Shown piece by piece: positions 41,475 to 49,755 of a stretch of 64,000 nucleotides of DNA. The first letter of the stretch is position 1, and each line of letters begins with the position of its first letter. A program made the position numbers and the translations under genes. The notes under the pieces are model-generated. The model did no database searches. It worked only from the letters and a program-made list of their open reading frames with translations, and was not told where the DNA came from. Location: assembly GCF_026017845.1 (NCBI RefSeq), contig NZ_CP100416.1, positions 4,311,615-4,375,614 of the forward strand, read 5' to 3'. Origin of the DNA: Amycolatopsis mediterranei (GTDB lineage Bacteria; Actinomycetota; Actinomycetes; Mycobacteriales; Pseudonocardiaceae).

Positions 41475-41786
41475 GAGATCTCCGACAAGTGGTCGATGAT
41501 GACGATGGAGGTGCTGGAGCAGCCGACGCGGTTCAACGAGATCAAGCGGCAACTGGACGGCGTGACGCAGCGGGTGCTCACCCAGACGCTGCGCCGCCTG
41601 GAACGCAACGGCTTGATCCGCCGCCGGGTACTCGAGACCTCGCCGGTCGGCGTGGAGTACTCCCTCACGCCCCTCGGCGAGTCCTTCCGCGGGCCGTTCA
41701 TCGGCCTGCTCAGGTGGACGATCGAGCACAGCGCCGAGGTCACGGCCGCGCAAGCCGAGTACGACGAGCGGTCGTCAACCCGCTGA
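41475..41786 (+). pseudogene. HxlR-family regulator lacking its 5' end
   Basis: In-frame text EISDKWSMMTMEVLEQPTRFNEIKR, then LTQTLRRLERNGLIRRRV and YSLTPLGESF, is a clear HxlR winged helix. The usual N-terminal 20-25 residues with the conserved Cys and start codon are absent. Met codons at 41496-41507 have no ribosome-binding site at a useful distance. It abuts the equally truncated enoyl-CoA hydratase gene head to head. Confidence 0.65.
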
Positions 41787-41822
41787 CGCGGGAACGCCGG
41801 GGCCGAGGCGATCGAGGACCTC

Positions 41823-42746
41823 TCACGTCACCTTGATGACGACCTTGCCCGAAGCGTGGCCGTTCTCGACGGTGGCGAGGGCGGCCGGGGCGTCGGACAG
41901 CGGGTGGATCGCCGTGATCACCGGCGCGAGGACTCCCTCGAGCGCCAGCTGCGCGGACCGCGCCAGGTTCTCACGGTCGAGGCGGCGCTCGACGGACCGG
42001 CCACCCAGCTCGGCCACGGACTGATCCCCGACGGCGATGACGGCACTGCGATCGCGCGCCAGCGGGGCGACCGCCCGCAGCGACGGGCCACCGACCAGGT
42101 CGACGATCCCGTCGAAGCCGTCCGGAACCAGCCCGCGAGCCGCCGTGACGACGTCCTCGGCGGTGTAGTCGACGAACCGCACCCCGATGGCCTCGGCCTG
42201 CTCGCGCTTGGCGGCACTGCCGGTGCCGATCACACGCAGCTGGCGCGACGGGGCCAGCCGGGCGACCGCGAGGCCGACCCCGCCGCCCACCCCGTTGACC
42301 AGGATCGTGGCGCCGGCCGGGAGGCCGAGTTGGTCGAGCGCGTCCACCGCGGTCGTCCCCGCCACCGGCAGCGTCGCCGCCACGGTGGCGGACAGCCCCG
42401 CCGGGATGCGCGCGGTGTTCGCCGCGGACAGCACGGTCGTCTCGGCGTACGTGCCGCCACCGGTGAGCGCGAAGCCGAACACCGCGTCACCCACCGCCAG
42501 CCCGTCGACGTCCGCCCCCAGCGCGAGCACGGTTCCCGCCGCTTCCATGCCCAGCACCCGGGGGAACGGGCGCCCGCCGTCGAGCCCGGGGACCAGACCG
42601 GCCCGCAGGAGGTGGTCGAGGGGGTTCACGCCGGCGACGGCGACCCGGATCAGCACCTCACCGGGACCGGGGCCGGGATCGGGCCGATCGAAGAACTCCT
42701 GCACCTCCGGCCCGCCGAACCTGCCGAAACCCCATGCCTGGCCCAT
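41823..42746 (-). CDS. NADP-dependent quinone oxidoreductase-like (MDR family)
   Basis: A 307-residue zinc-independent medium-chain reductase. It has a catalytic domain with RVAVAGVNPLDHLLRAG and FPRVLGMEAAGTVLALG (about residues 32-75) and a cofactor loop VNGVGGGVGLAVARLA (about 150), with no zinc-binding Cys set. ATG 42746 has GGAAGG 7 bases upstream, and the longer frame adds only low-complexity sequence. It appears intact and lies in the decayed region between the HxlR remnant and the flavin monooxygenase fragment. A similar enzyme is encoded at 44702. Confidence 0.88.
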   Translation of the reverse strand: MGQAWGFGRFGGPEVQEFFDRPDPGPGPGEVLIRVAVAGVNPLDHLLRAGLVPGLDGGRPFPRVLGMEAAGTVLALGADVDGLAVGDAVFGFALTGGGTYAETTVLSAANTARIPAGLSATVAATLPVAGTTAVDALDQLGLPAGATILVNGVGGGVGLAVARLAPSRQLRVIGTGSAAKREQAEAIGVRFVDYTAEDVVTAARGLVPDGFDGIVDLVGGPSLRAVAPLARDRSAVIAVGDQSVAELGGRSVERRLDRENLARSAQLALEGVLAPVITAIHPLSDAPAALATVENGHASGKVVIKVT

Positions 42747-42917
42747 TTCTGCCCCTTCCGGTGACCGGCCCCGGCGGTCCCGGGGCGCTGTGGCCATCCT
42801 GATCTCTCACACCGGTGTCAGGGGCAACCGGTTGAGGCGCGGGTCACAACGACCGCCCTCCGGCGCCGATTGCTTCCGCTACGGTCGCGTGCATTGCCGA
42901 GTGCGGAAAGGAGCATC

Positions 42918-43151
42918 CTGTTCGACCACTTCGCGGAATGCCGCTCGTGGAAGGTGCAGGCGATCCTCGACGCGGTGCGCGCCGATCCCGACGTCTACTT
43001 CGATTCGGTCAGCCAGATCCACCTGCCCACCTGGCACCGGGGCCGGGTCGCGCTCCTGGGCGACGCCGCCCACTGCGCGTCCCCTCTGGCAGGCCGGGGC
43101 ACGTCCCTGGCGATGACCGGAGCGCAGTTCCTCGCCGAGGAACTCGAGCGA
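42918..43151 (+). pseudogene. Fragment of an FAD-dependent monooxygenase
   Basis: About 78 residues resembling the C-terminal part of PHBH-type flavin monooxygenases: LFDHFAECRSWKVQ, HLPTWHRGRVALLGDAAHCASP and GRGTSLAMTGAQFLAEEL. The N-terminal FAD-binding GxGxxG domain and the end of the protein are missing. The fragment ends near the 3' end of the minus-strand DUF3817-like gene. It is a clear deletion remnant of a protein usually near 380-400 residues. Confidence 0.75.
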
Positions 43152-43186
43152 TCGACCGCGTGGCCGTTCGGTAGCGAACCCGGACA

Positions 43187-43450
43187 TCACACCTGGCGCC
43201 GGGCGGGAGTGACGGCGCGAGCCGCCAGCAGTCCGCCGAGCCCGGGCACGAGCGCGGACAGCCAGACCCGCTTCCGGCCGTGGGCCAGGAGCACCGCCGC
43301 GATGATCGTGGCCGTGTAGGCCAAGCCGTGCACCGGCCCGAGGATGCCGGAGATCGTGCGGTGGTGGACGGTGACCAGGTTGAGCAGCAGGAACGCCAGC
43401 GTGGTGAGTTCGACGGCGCCGAGGACGTGCAGGGTGCGGCGCGGGTTCAC
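43187..43450 (-). CDS. Small membrane protein, DUF3817-like
   Basis: An 87-residue protein with three hydrophobic segments (LGAVELTTLAFLLLNLV, GLAYTATIIAAVLLA, WLSALVPGLGGLLAA) and a histidine pair HHR between the first two. This matches the look of DUF3817 integral membrane proteins. GTG 43450 overlaps the preceding membrane-protein stop (GTGA). Its role is unknown. Confidence 0.65.
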   Translation of the reverse strand: MNPRRTLHVLGAVELTTLAFLLLNLVTVHHRTISGILGPVHGLAYTATIIAAVLLAHGRKRVWLSALVPGLGGLLAARAVTPARRQV

Positions 43451-43893
43451 CGGACGGCTCCGGTCGTCGAACCGGGGCGGATGATCATGAGGACGACCAC
43501 CACCGCCCACAGCAGGTTGAACAGCCCGGTGGACATCGCCAGGCGCCGATCCGGGGTGCCGCTGGTGAGAACTCGTTGCTGCCCCGGCAGAACCAGGCCG
43601 GCCAGGAGGACGGCGGCGCCGGCGGTCAGCACCATCGAGATGATCAGCCAGGCTTCGCCGAGCACGCCGAAGGCGGCCGCGGTGGCGATGCCGAAGACCG
43701 GCACGAAAATGCCGATGACCGCGTAGACGCGGGTGATCCGGTTCAGCACGCCGGGAACGGCGGTCTTGCGGGGATCGTCCGGCATCAGGTGGGCCGCGCG
43801 AGCCGCGGGCGGGAACATGCTCGCGGCGACCGCGACCGGCCCGATGGCGAGGATTGCCGCCAGGACGTGGACGGACAGCAGGAACGCCTTCAC
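43447..43893 (-). CDS. Integral membrane protein, DUF2269-like
   Basis: A 148-residue protein with four hydrophobic helices (FLLSVHVLAAILAIGPVAVAA, VYAVIGIFVPVFGIATAAAFG, LIISMVLTAGAAVLLAGLV, GLFNLLWAVVVVLMIIR). The His in the first helix and the four-helix layout resemble DUF2269-type membrane proteins. GTG 43893 overlaps the stop of a 20-codon ORF, so the true gene order may once have been longer. It forms an operon with the DUF3817-like gene. Confidence 0.65.
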   Translation of the reverse strand: MKAFLLSVHVLAAILAIGPVAVAASMFPPAARAAHLMPDDPRKTAVPGVLNRITRVYAVIGIFVPVFGIATAAAFGVLGEAWLIISMVLTAGAAVLLAGLVLPGQQRVLTSGTPDRRLAMSTGLFNLLWAVVVVLMIIRPGSTTGAVR

Positions 43894-43952
43894 GCGCCCG
43901 CCCGTTCGCCGGTGACGTCGAAGAGCACGAACGGGGCTTGCGGGTGGGACAT
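43890..43952 (-). other. Short ORF (20 codons) upstream of the membrane-protein pair
   Basis: ATG 43952 opens MSHPQAPFVLFDVTGERAGA and stops in a GTGA overlap with the next gene. It has GAAAGG 7 bases upstream. It could be a leader peptide giving translational coupling, or the joined ends of a deleted gene. The first residues look like the start of a real protein family, which favours a deletion remnant. Confidence 0.35.
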
Positions 43953-44026
43953 CGGTGATCCTTTCGCCGGTGGTGATCACCCGCCATGCTCTTCACCCTC
44001 GACGTCCTCCACCACTGGCCATCCGG

Positions 44027-44617
44027 TCAAGGAACACCGGGATCTGGCCACGGGTGCCGAAGGCCGTCCATCAGGAGGTTCAGCAGGCGGCCGGCCTTGG
44101 CTTCGTGCTCGGGCCGAGGGGCGACGGTGAAGATGCCGATGAGGGAGGCGGCGATGTCTTCGGCGGTGACGTCGGAGCGGAGGTCGCCCGCCGCGCGGCC
44201 GGCGTCGAGGATCGTGGTGATGGCCGCCAGCAGCTCGGTCCGGGTCTGCGCGTGGGCGATCTCGCCCGACTCGATCATCGCGAGCAGCGTGTCGAGCATG
44301 CCGTTCTTGGTCGCGATCCAGTCGCCGAACAGATCCATCCAGCGCCGCATCGCCGCGGCCGGGGGCAGTTCGCCGAGCAGCTCGCGGGCACCGGTCGTCA
44401 GCCGCCCGACCTGGTCGCGGTAGACCGCGTCGACCAGCGACTCGCGGGTCGGGAAGTGCCGGTAGAGGGTGGCGATGCCGACCCCGGCCTCGCGGGCGAT
44501 CGCCCGCATCGACGGCTCGCCGTCGGCCGAGACGAACACGCGGGTCGCCACCGCGAGCAGCTGGTCGCGGTTGCGGGCCGCGTCCGCGCGCGGCGGACGG
44601 CTCTCCGGCTCAGGCAA
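44027..44617 (-). CDS. TetR-family repressor
   Basis: A 196-residue TetR-type regulator with HTH residues in MRAIAREAGVGIATLYRHFPTRESLVDAVY (about 35-65) and a helical ligand domain (MRRWMDLFGDWIATKNGMLDTL). The start is probably TTG 44617 (LPEPES); no ATG or GTG is in frame nearby. Twin CGGA-N6-TCCG boxes lie in the divergent gap to the quinone reductase gene, one of them directly at the start codon. Repression of itself and of the neighbour, relieved by a quinone or electrophile, is inferred. Confidence 0.82.
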   Translation of the reverse strand: MPEPESRPPRADAARNRDQLLAVATRVFVSADGEPSMRAIAREAGVGIATLYRHFPTRESLVDAVYRDQVGRLTTGARELLGELPPAAAMRRWMDLFGDWIATKNGMLDTLLAMIESGEIAHAQTRTELLAAITTILDAGRAAGDLRSDVTAEDIAASLIGIFTVAPRPEHEAKAGRLLNLLMDGLRHPWPDPGVP

Positions 44618-44619
44618 AA

Positions 44620-44672
44620 CGGAACACGCTCCGGTTGTGTTAGCCTCGGTCAGGTAACCGGAGCATAGTCCG
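44620..44672. promoter_or_regulatory. Twin CGGA-N6-TCCG operator boxes between TetR and quinone reductase
   Basis: CGGA-ACACGC-TCCG at 44620-44633 and CGGA-GCATAG-TCCG at 44659-44672. The two boxes are also inverted copies of each other over about 20 bases (AAACGGA, four variable bases, GCTCCGGTT). Centres are 39 bases apart. The second box sits 30 bases before the ATG of the quinone reductase. Confidence 0.7.
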
Positions 44673-44701
44673 TTTCGACGCAGCCAAGGAGATAACCGCC
44701 C

Positions 44702-45721
44702 ATGCAGGCACAAAGCGACCGACCGTCGACGGCGCGGGCGGTTCGGCTCGGCTCGTTCGGCGGCCCCGAAGTCCTGGACGTCCGGGAGGTTCCGGTGCCG
44801 CAGACCGGTCCGGGCCAGGTCCGCGTGCGGGTCACCGCGGCCGGCCTGAACCCGATGGACTGGATCATGACCGCCGACGCGGACACCGCCGCCCGGTTCG
44901 GCTTGCGCCTCCCGGCCGGGTTCGGGACCGACTACGCGGGCGTGGTCGACCAGGTCGGTGCCGGGGTGACCGGCTTCGCACCCGGCGACCGGGTGTTCGG
45001 GGGTGCGCTGTCCCGCGCGGTCGCCGACTTCGTGGTGCTCGACGCGGCCGGCGAGACCGCAGCGAACGAGGCGCACCACACGCCCGACGGCGTCGACGAC
45101 CGCACGGCCGCCACCCTCACGGTCGCGGGTCGCACGGCGTGCGCCGCTCTCGCCGCGGTCGGCCCCGGCCCGGACGACACGGTGCTGATCGGCGGCGCAG
45201 CGGGCGGGGTCGGGGTGTTCGCCGTCCAGCTGGCCCGGATCGCCGGAGCACGCGTGATCGGCACGGGATCGCCGAGTTCGGCCGGTTATCTGCGAGAGCT
45301 GGGAGCCGAGCCGGTCGCCTACGGCGACGGCCTGGCTGACCGGGTCCGCGCGCTCGCTCCCGGCGGCGTCACCGCTGCCCTCGATTTGTACGGCGCGGAG
45401 ACAGTGCACGTCGCGAGGGAGCTCGGGGTCCCGGACAGCCGCCTCTGCACCATCGCCGTCCAGGTCGACGGCGTGGCGGGGGCCAACGGCGCGAACGCGG
45501 CTCCCGGTGCCCTGGAGGAGATCGCCCGCCTGGTCGCGGCGGGCCGGCTGCGGGTGCCGATCGCGGCGAGCTTCCCGATCGAACAGATCCGCCGCGCGGC
45601 CGAGCTCCAGGCCGGCCGGCACGTGCGGGGCAAGGTCGTCATCGACCTCCAGCCCGGGCCCGTCGCACCGGGAACCGCGTTCGGGATGCATGCCTGGACG
45701 CCCGGGACGCCCGGCTCCTAA
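44702..45721 (+). CDS. NADP-dependent quinone oxidoreductase-like (MDR family)
   Basis: A 339-residue zinc-independent medium-chain reductase (RVTAAGLNPMDWIM; FGTDYAGVVDQVGAGVTGF; cofactor loop IGGAAGGVGVFAVQLARI at about 160-177). It is divergent from a TetR gene with twin operators, a common arrangement for electrophile- or quinone-responsive detoxification. A short, low-complexity C-terminal tail (about 20 residues) extends past the usual end at VIDLQPG. Confidence 0.9.
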   Translation: MQAQSDRPSTARAVRLGSFGGPEVLDVREVPVPQTGPGQVRVRVTAAGLNPMDWIMTADADTAARFGLRLPAGFGTDYAGVVDQVGAGVTGFAPGDRVFGGALSRAVADFVVLDAAGETAANEAHHTPDGVDDRTAATLTVAGRTACAALAAVGPGPDDTVLIGGAAGGVGVFAVQLARIAGARVIGTGSPSSAGYLRELGAEPVAYGDGLADRVRALAPGGVTAALDLYGAETVHVARELGVPDSRLCTIAVQVDGVAGANGANAAPGALEEIARLVAAGRLRVPIAASFPIEQIRRAAELQAGRHVRGKVVIDLQPGPVAPGTAFGMHAWTPGTPGS

Positions 45722-45762
45722 CGTGCAGCAGGGGGGAGACGACCAGGTACGGAGGCGGCACC

Positions 45763-46533
45763 ATGGGACGGTTCGACGGCCGGGTGGCGGTGGTGACCGG
45801 TGCGGGTTCGGGCATCGGGCGGGCGAGCGCGGTCCGGCTCGGGGCGGACGGGGCCCACGTGGTCGTCAACGACCTCTCCGCCGAGGGGGCCGGCGAGACG
45901 CTGGCCGAAGTCGCCGCCGCCGGGGGAACCGGCGAGGTCGCCGTGGGGGATGTGCTGGGTGAGGGCTACCTCGACGAACTGTTCGACAAGGTCGTCGCGG
46001 CTCATGGACAAGTCGACATCGTGCACAACAACGTCGGGTTCGGTCGCCGCTGCGCCCTCGTCGACGTCACCGACGAAGCCTGGGCCCGGGGCATCGACGG
46101 CAACCTCGGGGCGACCTTCCGCGGGGTGCGCGCGGCACTGCGGGTGATGGCCCCGCGCGGCCGCGGTGCGGTGATCAACACCTCGTCGCTCGCCGGGCTG
46201 GCGAAGGTGCCCGGGGTGACCCCGTACTACGGCGTAGCGAAGGCCGGGGTCGTGCAACTCACCCGCGAGGCCGCTGTCGAGGCCGGAGCGTTCGGCGTGC
46301 GGGTCAACGCCGTGGTGCCCGGTTCGGTCCGGACGCCCTCGCTGGAAGCCTTCTTCGGGACGGACTTCGACGCCTACGTCGAGCAGCTGCCGCTGCGGCG
46401 GATGGTCGAGCCCGGCGACATCGCGAACCTCGTGGCCTTCCTCGCCTCCGACGACGCCGCCGCGATCACCGGCGTCGCCATCCCGGTGGACTGCGGGCAG
46501 AGCGCGGTGCTGTACCAGCCGTCGGTCGGCTGA
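45763..46533 (+). CDS. Short-chain dehydrogenase/reductase
   Basis: A 256-residue classical SDR with cofactor loop VTGAGSGIGRASA (about 10-22), HNNVGFG in place of NNAG, catalytic Ser in NTSSLAGLAKV and YYGVAKAG (Tyr-x-x-x-Lys, about 158). The C-terminal DCGQS end is typical. It opens a run of five plus-strand genes with tiny gaps or overlaps (SDR, LLM, SDR, SDR, NTF2-like), so it probably belongs to one catabolic or tailoring pathway. Confidence 0.9.
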   Translation: MGRFDGRVAVVTGAGSGIGRASAVRLGADGAHVVVNDLSAEGAGETLAEVAAAGGTGEVAVGDVLGEGYLDELFDKVVAAHGQVDIVHNNVGFGRRCALVDVTDEAWARGIDGNLGATFRGVRAALRVMAPRGRGAVINTSSLAGLAKVPGVTPYYGVAKAGVVQLTREAAVEAGAFGVRVNAVVPGSVRTPSLEAFFGTDFDAYVEQLPLRRMVEPGDIANLVAFLASDDAAAITGVAIPVDCGQSAVLYQPSVG

Positions 46534-46539
46534 GCGGCC

Positions 46540-47631
46540 ATGCGCACCGGTCTGTACTTCGACATGCGCAATCCCGCCGCCTGGCGACGGGACCCCGCCA
46601 CGCTCTACGGCGAGTTCCTCGAACTGTGCCAGGAGGCCGAACGGCTGGGCATCGACTCGGTGTGGGTGACCGAGCACCACGGCTTCGACGACGACTACCT
46701 GCCGGCCCCGCTGACGCTGCTGGCCGCCGTCGCCGCGCGGACCACGCGGATCCGGCTGGGGACCGGGGTGGTGGTCGCGCCGCTGCACCGCGCGGCCGAG
46801 ATCGCCGAGCAGGCCGCGGTCGTCGACATCCTCAGCAACGGCCGGCTGGATCTCGGGCTCGGTGCCGGGTACCGGCCGACGGAGTTCGCCCTGTACGAGG
46901 CCTCGATGCGCACGCGCTACGCCGAAAACGACGCGCGGGCCAGGGAAGTGCGCGAGCTGTGGCGGTCCGGCGCGGTCACGCCGAAGCCGGTGCAGCCCCG
47001 CCTCCCGATCTGGATGGGCTACCTGGGCCCGAAGGGCGCCCGGCGGGCCGGGCTGCTGGGGGAGAACCTGCTCTCGGCGGACGCCCGCAACTGGGAGCCC
47101 TACCGTGCCGCGCTCGCCGAGGCGGGCCACGATCCGGCCGGGGGCCGGATGGCCGGTGGGGTGCAGGCCTGGGTCACCGACGATCCCGAACGCGACTGGC
47201 CGGTGGTTTCCCGGCACCTGGCCGCGCAGGTCGACTCCTACGCCCGGCACGCGCGCCAGGGCACCACCCTGCCGCCCGCGCGCCCCGCGGATCCCGAACG
47301 GCTGCGCGCGCGGGAACCGCGTGCCTCGCTGGACTATTTCTTCTACGGCACCGCGCCGGACGTGGCCGCGCGGATCCTGGACTACACCGCCGGCGCCCCC
47401 GTCGAAGCCGTGTACCTGTGGGCCGGCCTCGCGGGCATGGGGCAGGACGTGGTGGCCCGGCACATGAAGACGATCGCCACCCAGCTGGCACCGCTGCTGC
47501 GGGCGGCCGGACCGCGGCTTTCCAGTGGGGACAACGGGAACCGGGTTCCCCTTCCGGCAGCCACCGCGCACCCGTCGGGCGGGATACCGTCGGAGCATGG
47601 CGGAGGACGAGGCGGCGAAGCGGCCGGGTGA
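46540..47631 (+). CDS. LLM-class flavin-dependent monooxygenase
   Basis: A 363-residue luciferase-like protein. The TIM-barrel segments include LGIDSVWVTEHHGFDDDYLPAPL (about 35-57), TTRIRLGTGVVVAPLH, VDILSNGRLDLGLGAGYRP and a conserved PIWMGYLGPKGARRAGLLGENLL. It probably uses FMNH2 or F420 to oxidise a carbon skeleton. The last 35 bases overlap the following SDR gene, so the C-terminal 25-30 low-complexity residues may not matter to the fold. Confidence 0.88.
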   Translation: MRTGLYFDMRNPAAWRRDPATLYGEFLELCQEAERLGIDSVWVTEHHGFDDDYLPAPLTLLAAVAARTTRIRLGTGVVVAPLHRAAEIAEQAAVVDILSNGRLDLGLGAGYRPTEFALYEASMRTRYAENDARAREVRELWRSGAVTPKPVQPRLPIWMGYLGPKGARRAGLLGENLLSADARNWEPYRAALAEAGHDPAGGRMAGGVQAWVTDDPERDWPVVSRHLAAQVDSYARHARQGTTLPPARPADPERLRAREPRASLDYFFYGTAPDVAARILDYTAGAPVEAVYLWAGLAGMGQDVVARHMKTIATQLAPLLRAAGPRLSSGDNGNRVPLPAATAHPSGGIPSEHGGGRGGEAAG

Positions 47632-48445
47632 CGGGCCCCTGGCCGGCCGGGTCGCGCTCGTCACCGGCGCGGGCCGGGGACTCGGCCGGGCGCACGCCAG
47701 GACGCTCGCCGCGGCAGGCGCGGCGGTGGTGGTCAACGACCTCTCCGTGTCGGTCGACGGGAGCGCCGCCGAGGACGACGATCTCGCCGCGCGGACGGCG
47801 GCCGCGATCGTCGCGGACGGCGGGCAAGCGGCGGCCGACCGGTCCGACGTCTCCGATTTCGCCGGCGCCGAGGCCGCGGTGCGGTGTGCGCTCGACACCT
47901 TCGGCCGGCTCGACATCCTCGTCAACAACGCGGGCATCCTGACCGGCGCCGAGCTGGCCGAACTGTCGCAAAAGGACATCGAACGCTGCCTCACGGTCAA
48001 CGTGCTCGGCAGCGCCGGGACGGTCCGCGCGGCCTTCGGGCACATGCGGGCGCGGCGGTACGGCCGGGTGGTCAACACGCTGTCGGAGGCGGGACTGCGG
48101 ACCGGCTGTCACGCGGGGGTCGCGTACGCGGCGGCGAAAGCCGCGCTGTGGGGTTTGACGATGGCGTTGTCCGACGAAGCCGCGCCGCACGGCATCACGG
48201 TGAACGCGGTGTCCCCGGGCGCGCGCACCCGCATGTCCCAGGACCACCTCGACCACGCCGGTCACGGCCTCGACCTGGCACCCGAACACGTGTCGCGGGT
48301 CGTGCTGGCGCTGGTCGCCGAGTCGGCGGCCGACATCACGGGCCGCGTCGTGCACGCGGCCGGCGGCGAAGTCCGTGAGTACCGGCTGTCGCGGGAGGCG
48401 GACACTCCGCTCGTCCGGCAGCTGGCCGGGAAGGAGTACGTGTGA
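47597..48445 (+). CDS. Short-chain dehydrogenase/reductase
   Basis: A 282-residue SDR with cofactor loop VTGAGRGLGRAHARTLA (about 20-36), an insertion after the second strand (VNDLSVSVDGSAAEDDD), NNAGI, Ser in VNTLSEAG and YAAAKAAL (Tyr-x-x-x-Lys). The insertion and VVVNDL pattern resemble MDR-associated or mycofactocin-type SDRs and peroxisomal multifunctional-enzyme-like SDRs, which act on acyl-CoA or steroid substrates; this is inference. ATG 47597 lies inside the end of the LLM gene. The stop overlaps the next start (TGATG). Confidence 0.85.
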   Translation: MAEDEAAKRPGDGPLAGRVALVTGAGRGLGRAHARTLAAAGAAVVVNDLSVSVDGSAAEDDDLAARTAAAIVADGGQAAADRSDVSDFAGAEAAVRCALDTFGRLDILVNNAGILTGAELAELSQKDIERCLTVNVLGSAGTVRAAFGHMRARRYGRVVNTLSEAGLRTGCHAGVAYAAAKAALWGLTMALSDEAAPHGITVNAVSPGARTRMSQDHLDHAGHGLDLAPEHVSRVVLALVAESAADITGRVVHAAGGEVREYRLSREADTPLVRQLAGKEYV

Positions 48446-49197
48446 TGACGTCGACGCGGCTGGCCGGGAAGGTCGTGCTGGTCACCGGAGCCGGGCAGGG
48501 GATCGGGCGGGGCACCGCGCTGGCACTGGCCCGCGAGGGGGCCTGCGTCGCGCTGGCCGGGCGCACGGTCGCGAAGTGCGAGGCGGTGGCGGCCGAGATC
48601 GGCGCCTTCGGCGGCTCCGCGCTCGCGCTGGCGTGTGACGTCACCGAACGCACCCAGATCGAGTCCGCGCTCGCCGCGACGGCCGGCCGCTTCGGTGGGC
48701 TCGACGCGCTCGTCAACAACGCGCAGACGTCGGTCCAGCGGCTCCTGGCCGAGACGACCTTCGAGGACGTCGACGTGTGCTGGCGCAGCGGACCGCTGGC
48801 CACGCTGCACGCCATGCAGGCGGCGCTGCCGCTGCTGCGCGCCCGGGGCGGTGGTTCGATCGTGAACTTCGGGTCCAGCACCGCGATCGACGGGAACGCC
48901 GCTTTCGGCGCCTACGCGATGGCGAAGGAGGCGATCCGCGGGCTCTCGCGGGTCGCGGCGCGGGAGTGGGGCCGCTATGGCGTCCGCGTGAACGTGATCG
49001 TGCCCAACGCGCTCTCGCCCGCGGCGGAGCAGTTCGCCCAGGACGATCCCGAGCGGTTCCGGAAGCTGACGAAGACGATGCCGCTGGGCCGGCTGGGCGA
49101 CCCGGAGGCCGACATCGGGCGGGCGGTGGTCGCGCTGGTGAGCGACGACCTGGCCTACCTCACCGGCGACACGCTGATGCTCACCGGCGGCGCGTGA
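48445..49197 (+). CDS. Short-chain dehydrogenase/reductase
   Basis: A 250-residue SDR with cofactor loop VTGAGQGIGRGTALALA, NNAQTSV in place of NNAG, Ser in NFGSSTAIDG and the catalytic YAMAKEAI (Tyr-x-x-x-Lys). The NNAQ variant removes the usual Gly. ATG 48445 has AAGGAG 8 bases upstream. An in-frame GTG sits at 48442. It overlaps both neighbours by one base. Confidence 0.88.
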   Translation: MTSTRLAGKVVLVTGAGQGIGRGTALALAREGACVALAGRTVAKCEAVAAEIGAFGGSALALACDVTERTQIESALAATAGRFGGLDALVNNAQTSVQRLLAETTFEDVDVCWRSGPLATLHAMQAALPLLRARGGGSIVNFGSSTAIDGNAAFGAYAMAKEAIRGLSRVAAREWGRYGVRVNVIVPNALSPAAEQFAQDDPERFRKLTKTMPLGRLGDPEADIGRAVVALVSDDLAYLTGDTLMLTGGA

Positions 49198-49745
49198 TGG
49201 CCGGGACGACCGAGCAGCGGCTGGCCCGGGTCGAGGCGCAGCTGGCCATCGGGCAGCTCCCGATGCGCTACGCCCTGGCCGTGGACCAGCGGGACCTCGA
49301 CGCCTGGGTCGCGCTGTTCGTCCCCGATGTCGACCTCGGCCGCCACGGCCGGGGGCGCGAGGCCCTGCGCGCCTACATCGAACCGCAGCTGCGCTGGTTC
49401 TACCGCTCGGTGCACCTGCTGGCCGGGCACCGGATCGAGCTCGGTCCGGACGGCACCGCGACCGGTCAGGTCTACTGCCGGGCCGAGCACGAGGTCGGCG
49501 ACCGGTGGATCGTGATGGCAATCCGTTACGACGACAGCTACCGGCTGGTCGACGGCGAGTGGCTGTTCGAACGACGTCGCGAGCGACACTGGTACGCCGC
49601 GGACGTGGCCGAGCACCCCCAGTTCGTGGGGTTCGACAGCTGGGGTACCGGGGGGCCGCCCGCGCTGCCCGGGGCCGACCGTGCCTGGCACGGCTTCTGG
49701 GCGGGGGAGCCGGACGCACCCACGCACCGGCCTGTGCGCGGCTGA
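49197..49745 (+). CDS. SnoaL/NTF2-like protein
   Basis: A 182-residue protein with the NTF2-like pattern: IGQLPMRYALAVDQRDLDAWVALFVPDVDLG (about residues 18-48), a helix EALRAYIEPQLRWFYRSVHLLAGH and a strand pair VYCRAEHEVG, IVMAIRYDDSYRL, WLFERRRERHWY. The Tyr and Asp near residue 28 and the buried His fit a small-molecule isomerase, dehydratase or binding domain of the kind found beside SDRs in steroid or polyketide catabolism. The start overlaps the SDR stop. Confidence 0.8.
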   Translation: MAGTTEQRLARVEAQLAIGQLPMRYALAVDQRDLDAWVALFVPDVDLGRHGRGREALRAYIEPQLRWFYRSVHLLAGHRIELGPDGTATGQVYCRAEHEVGDRWIVMAIRYDDSYRLVDGEWLFERRRERHWYAADVAEHPQFVGFDSWGTGGPPALPGADRAWHGFWAGEPDAPTHRPVRG

Positions 49746-49755
49746 AGAACGGCTG

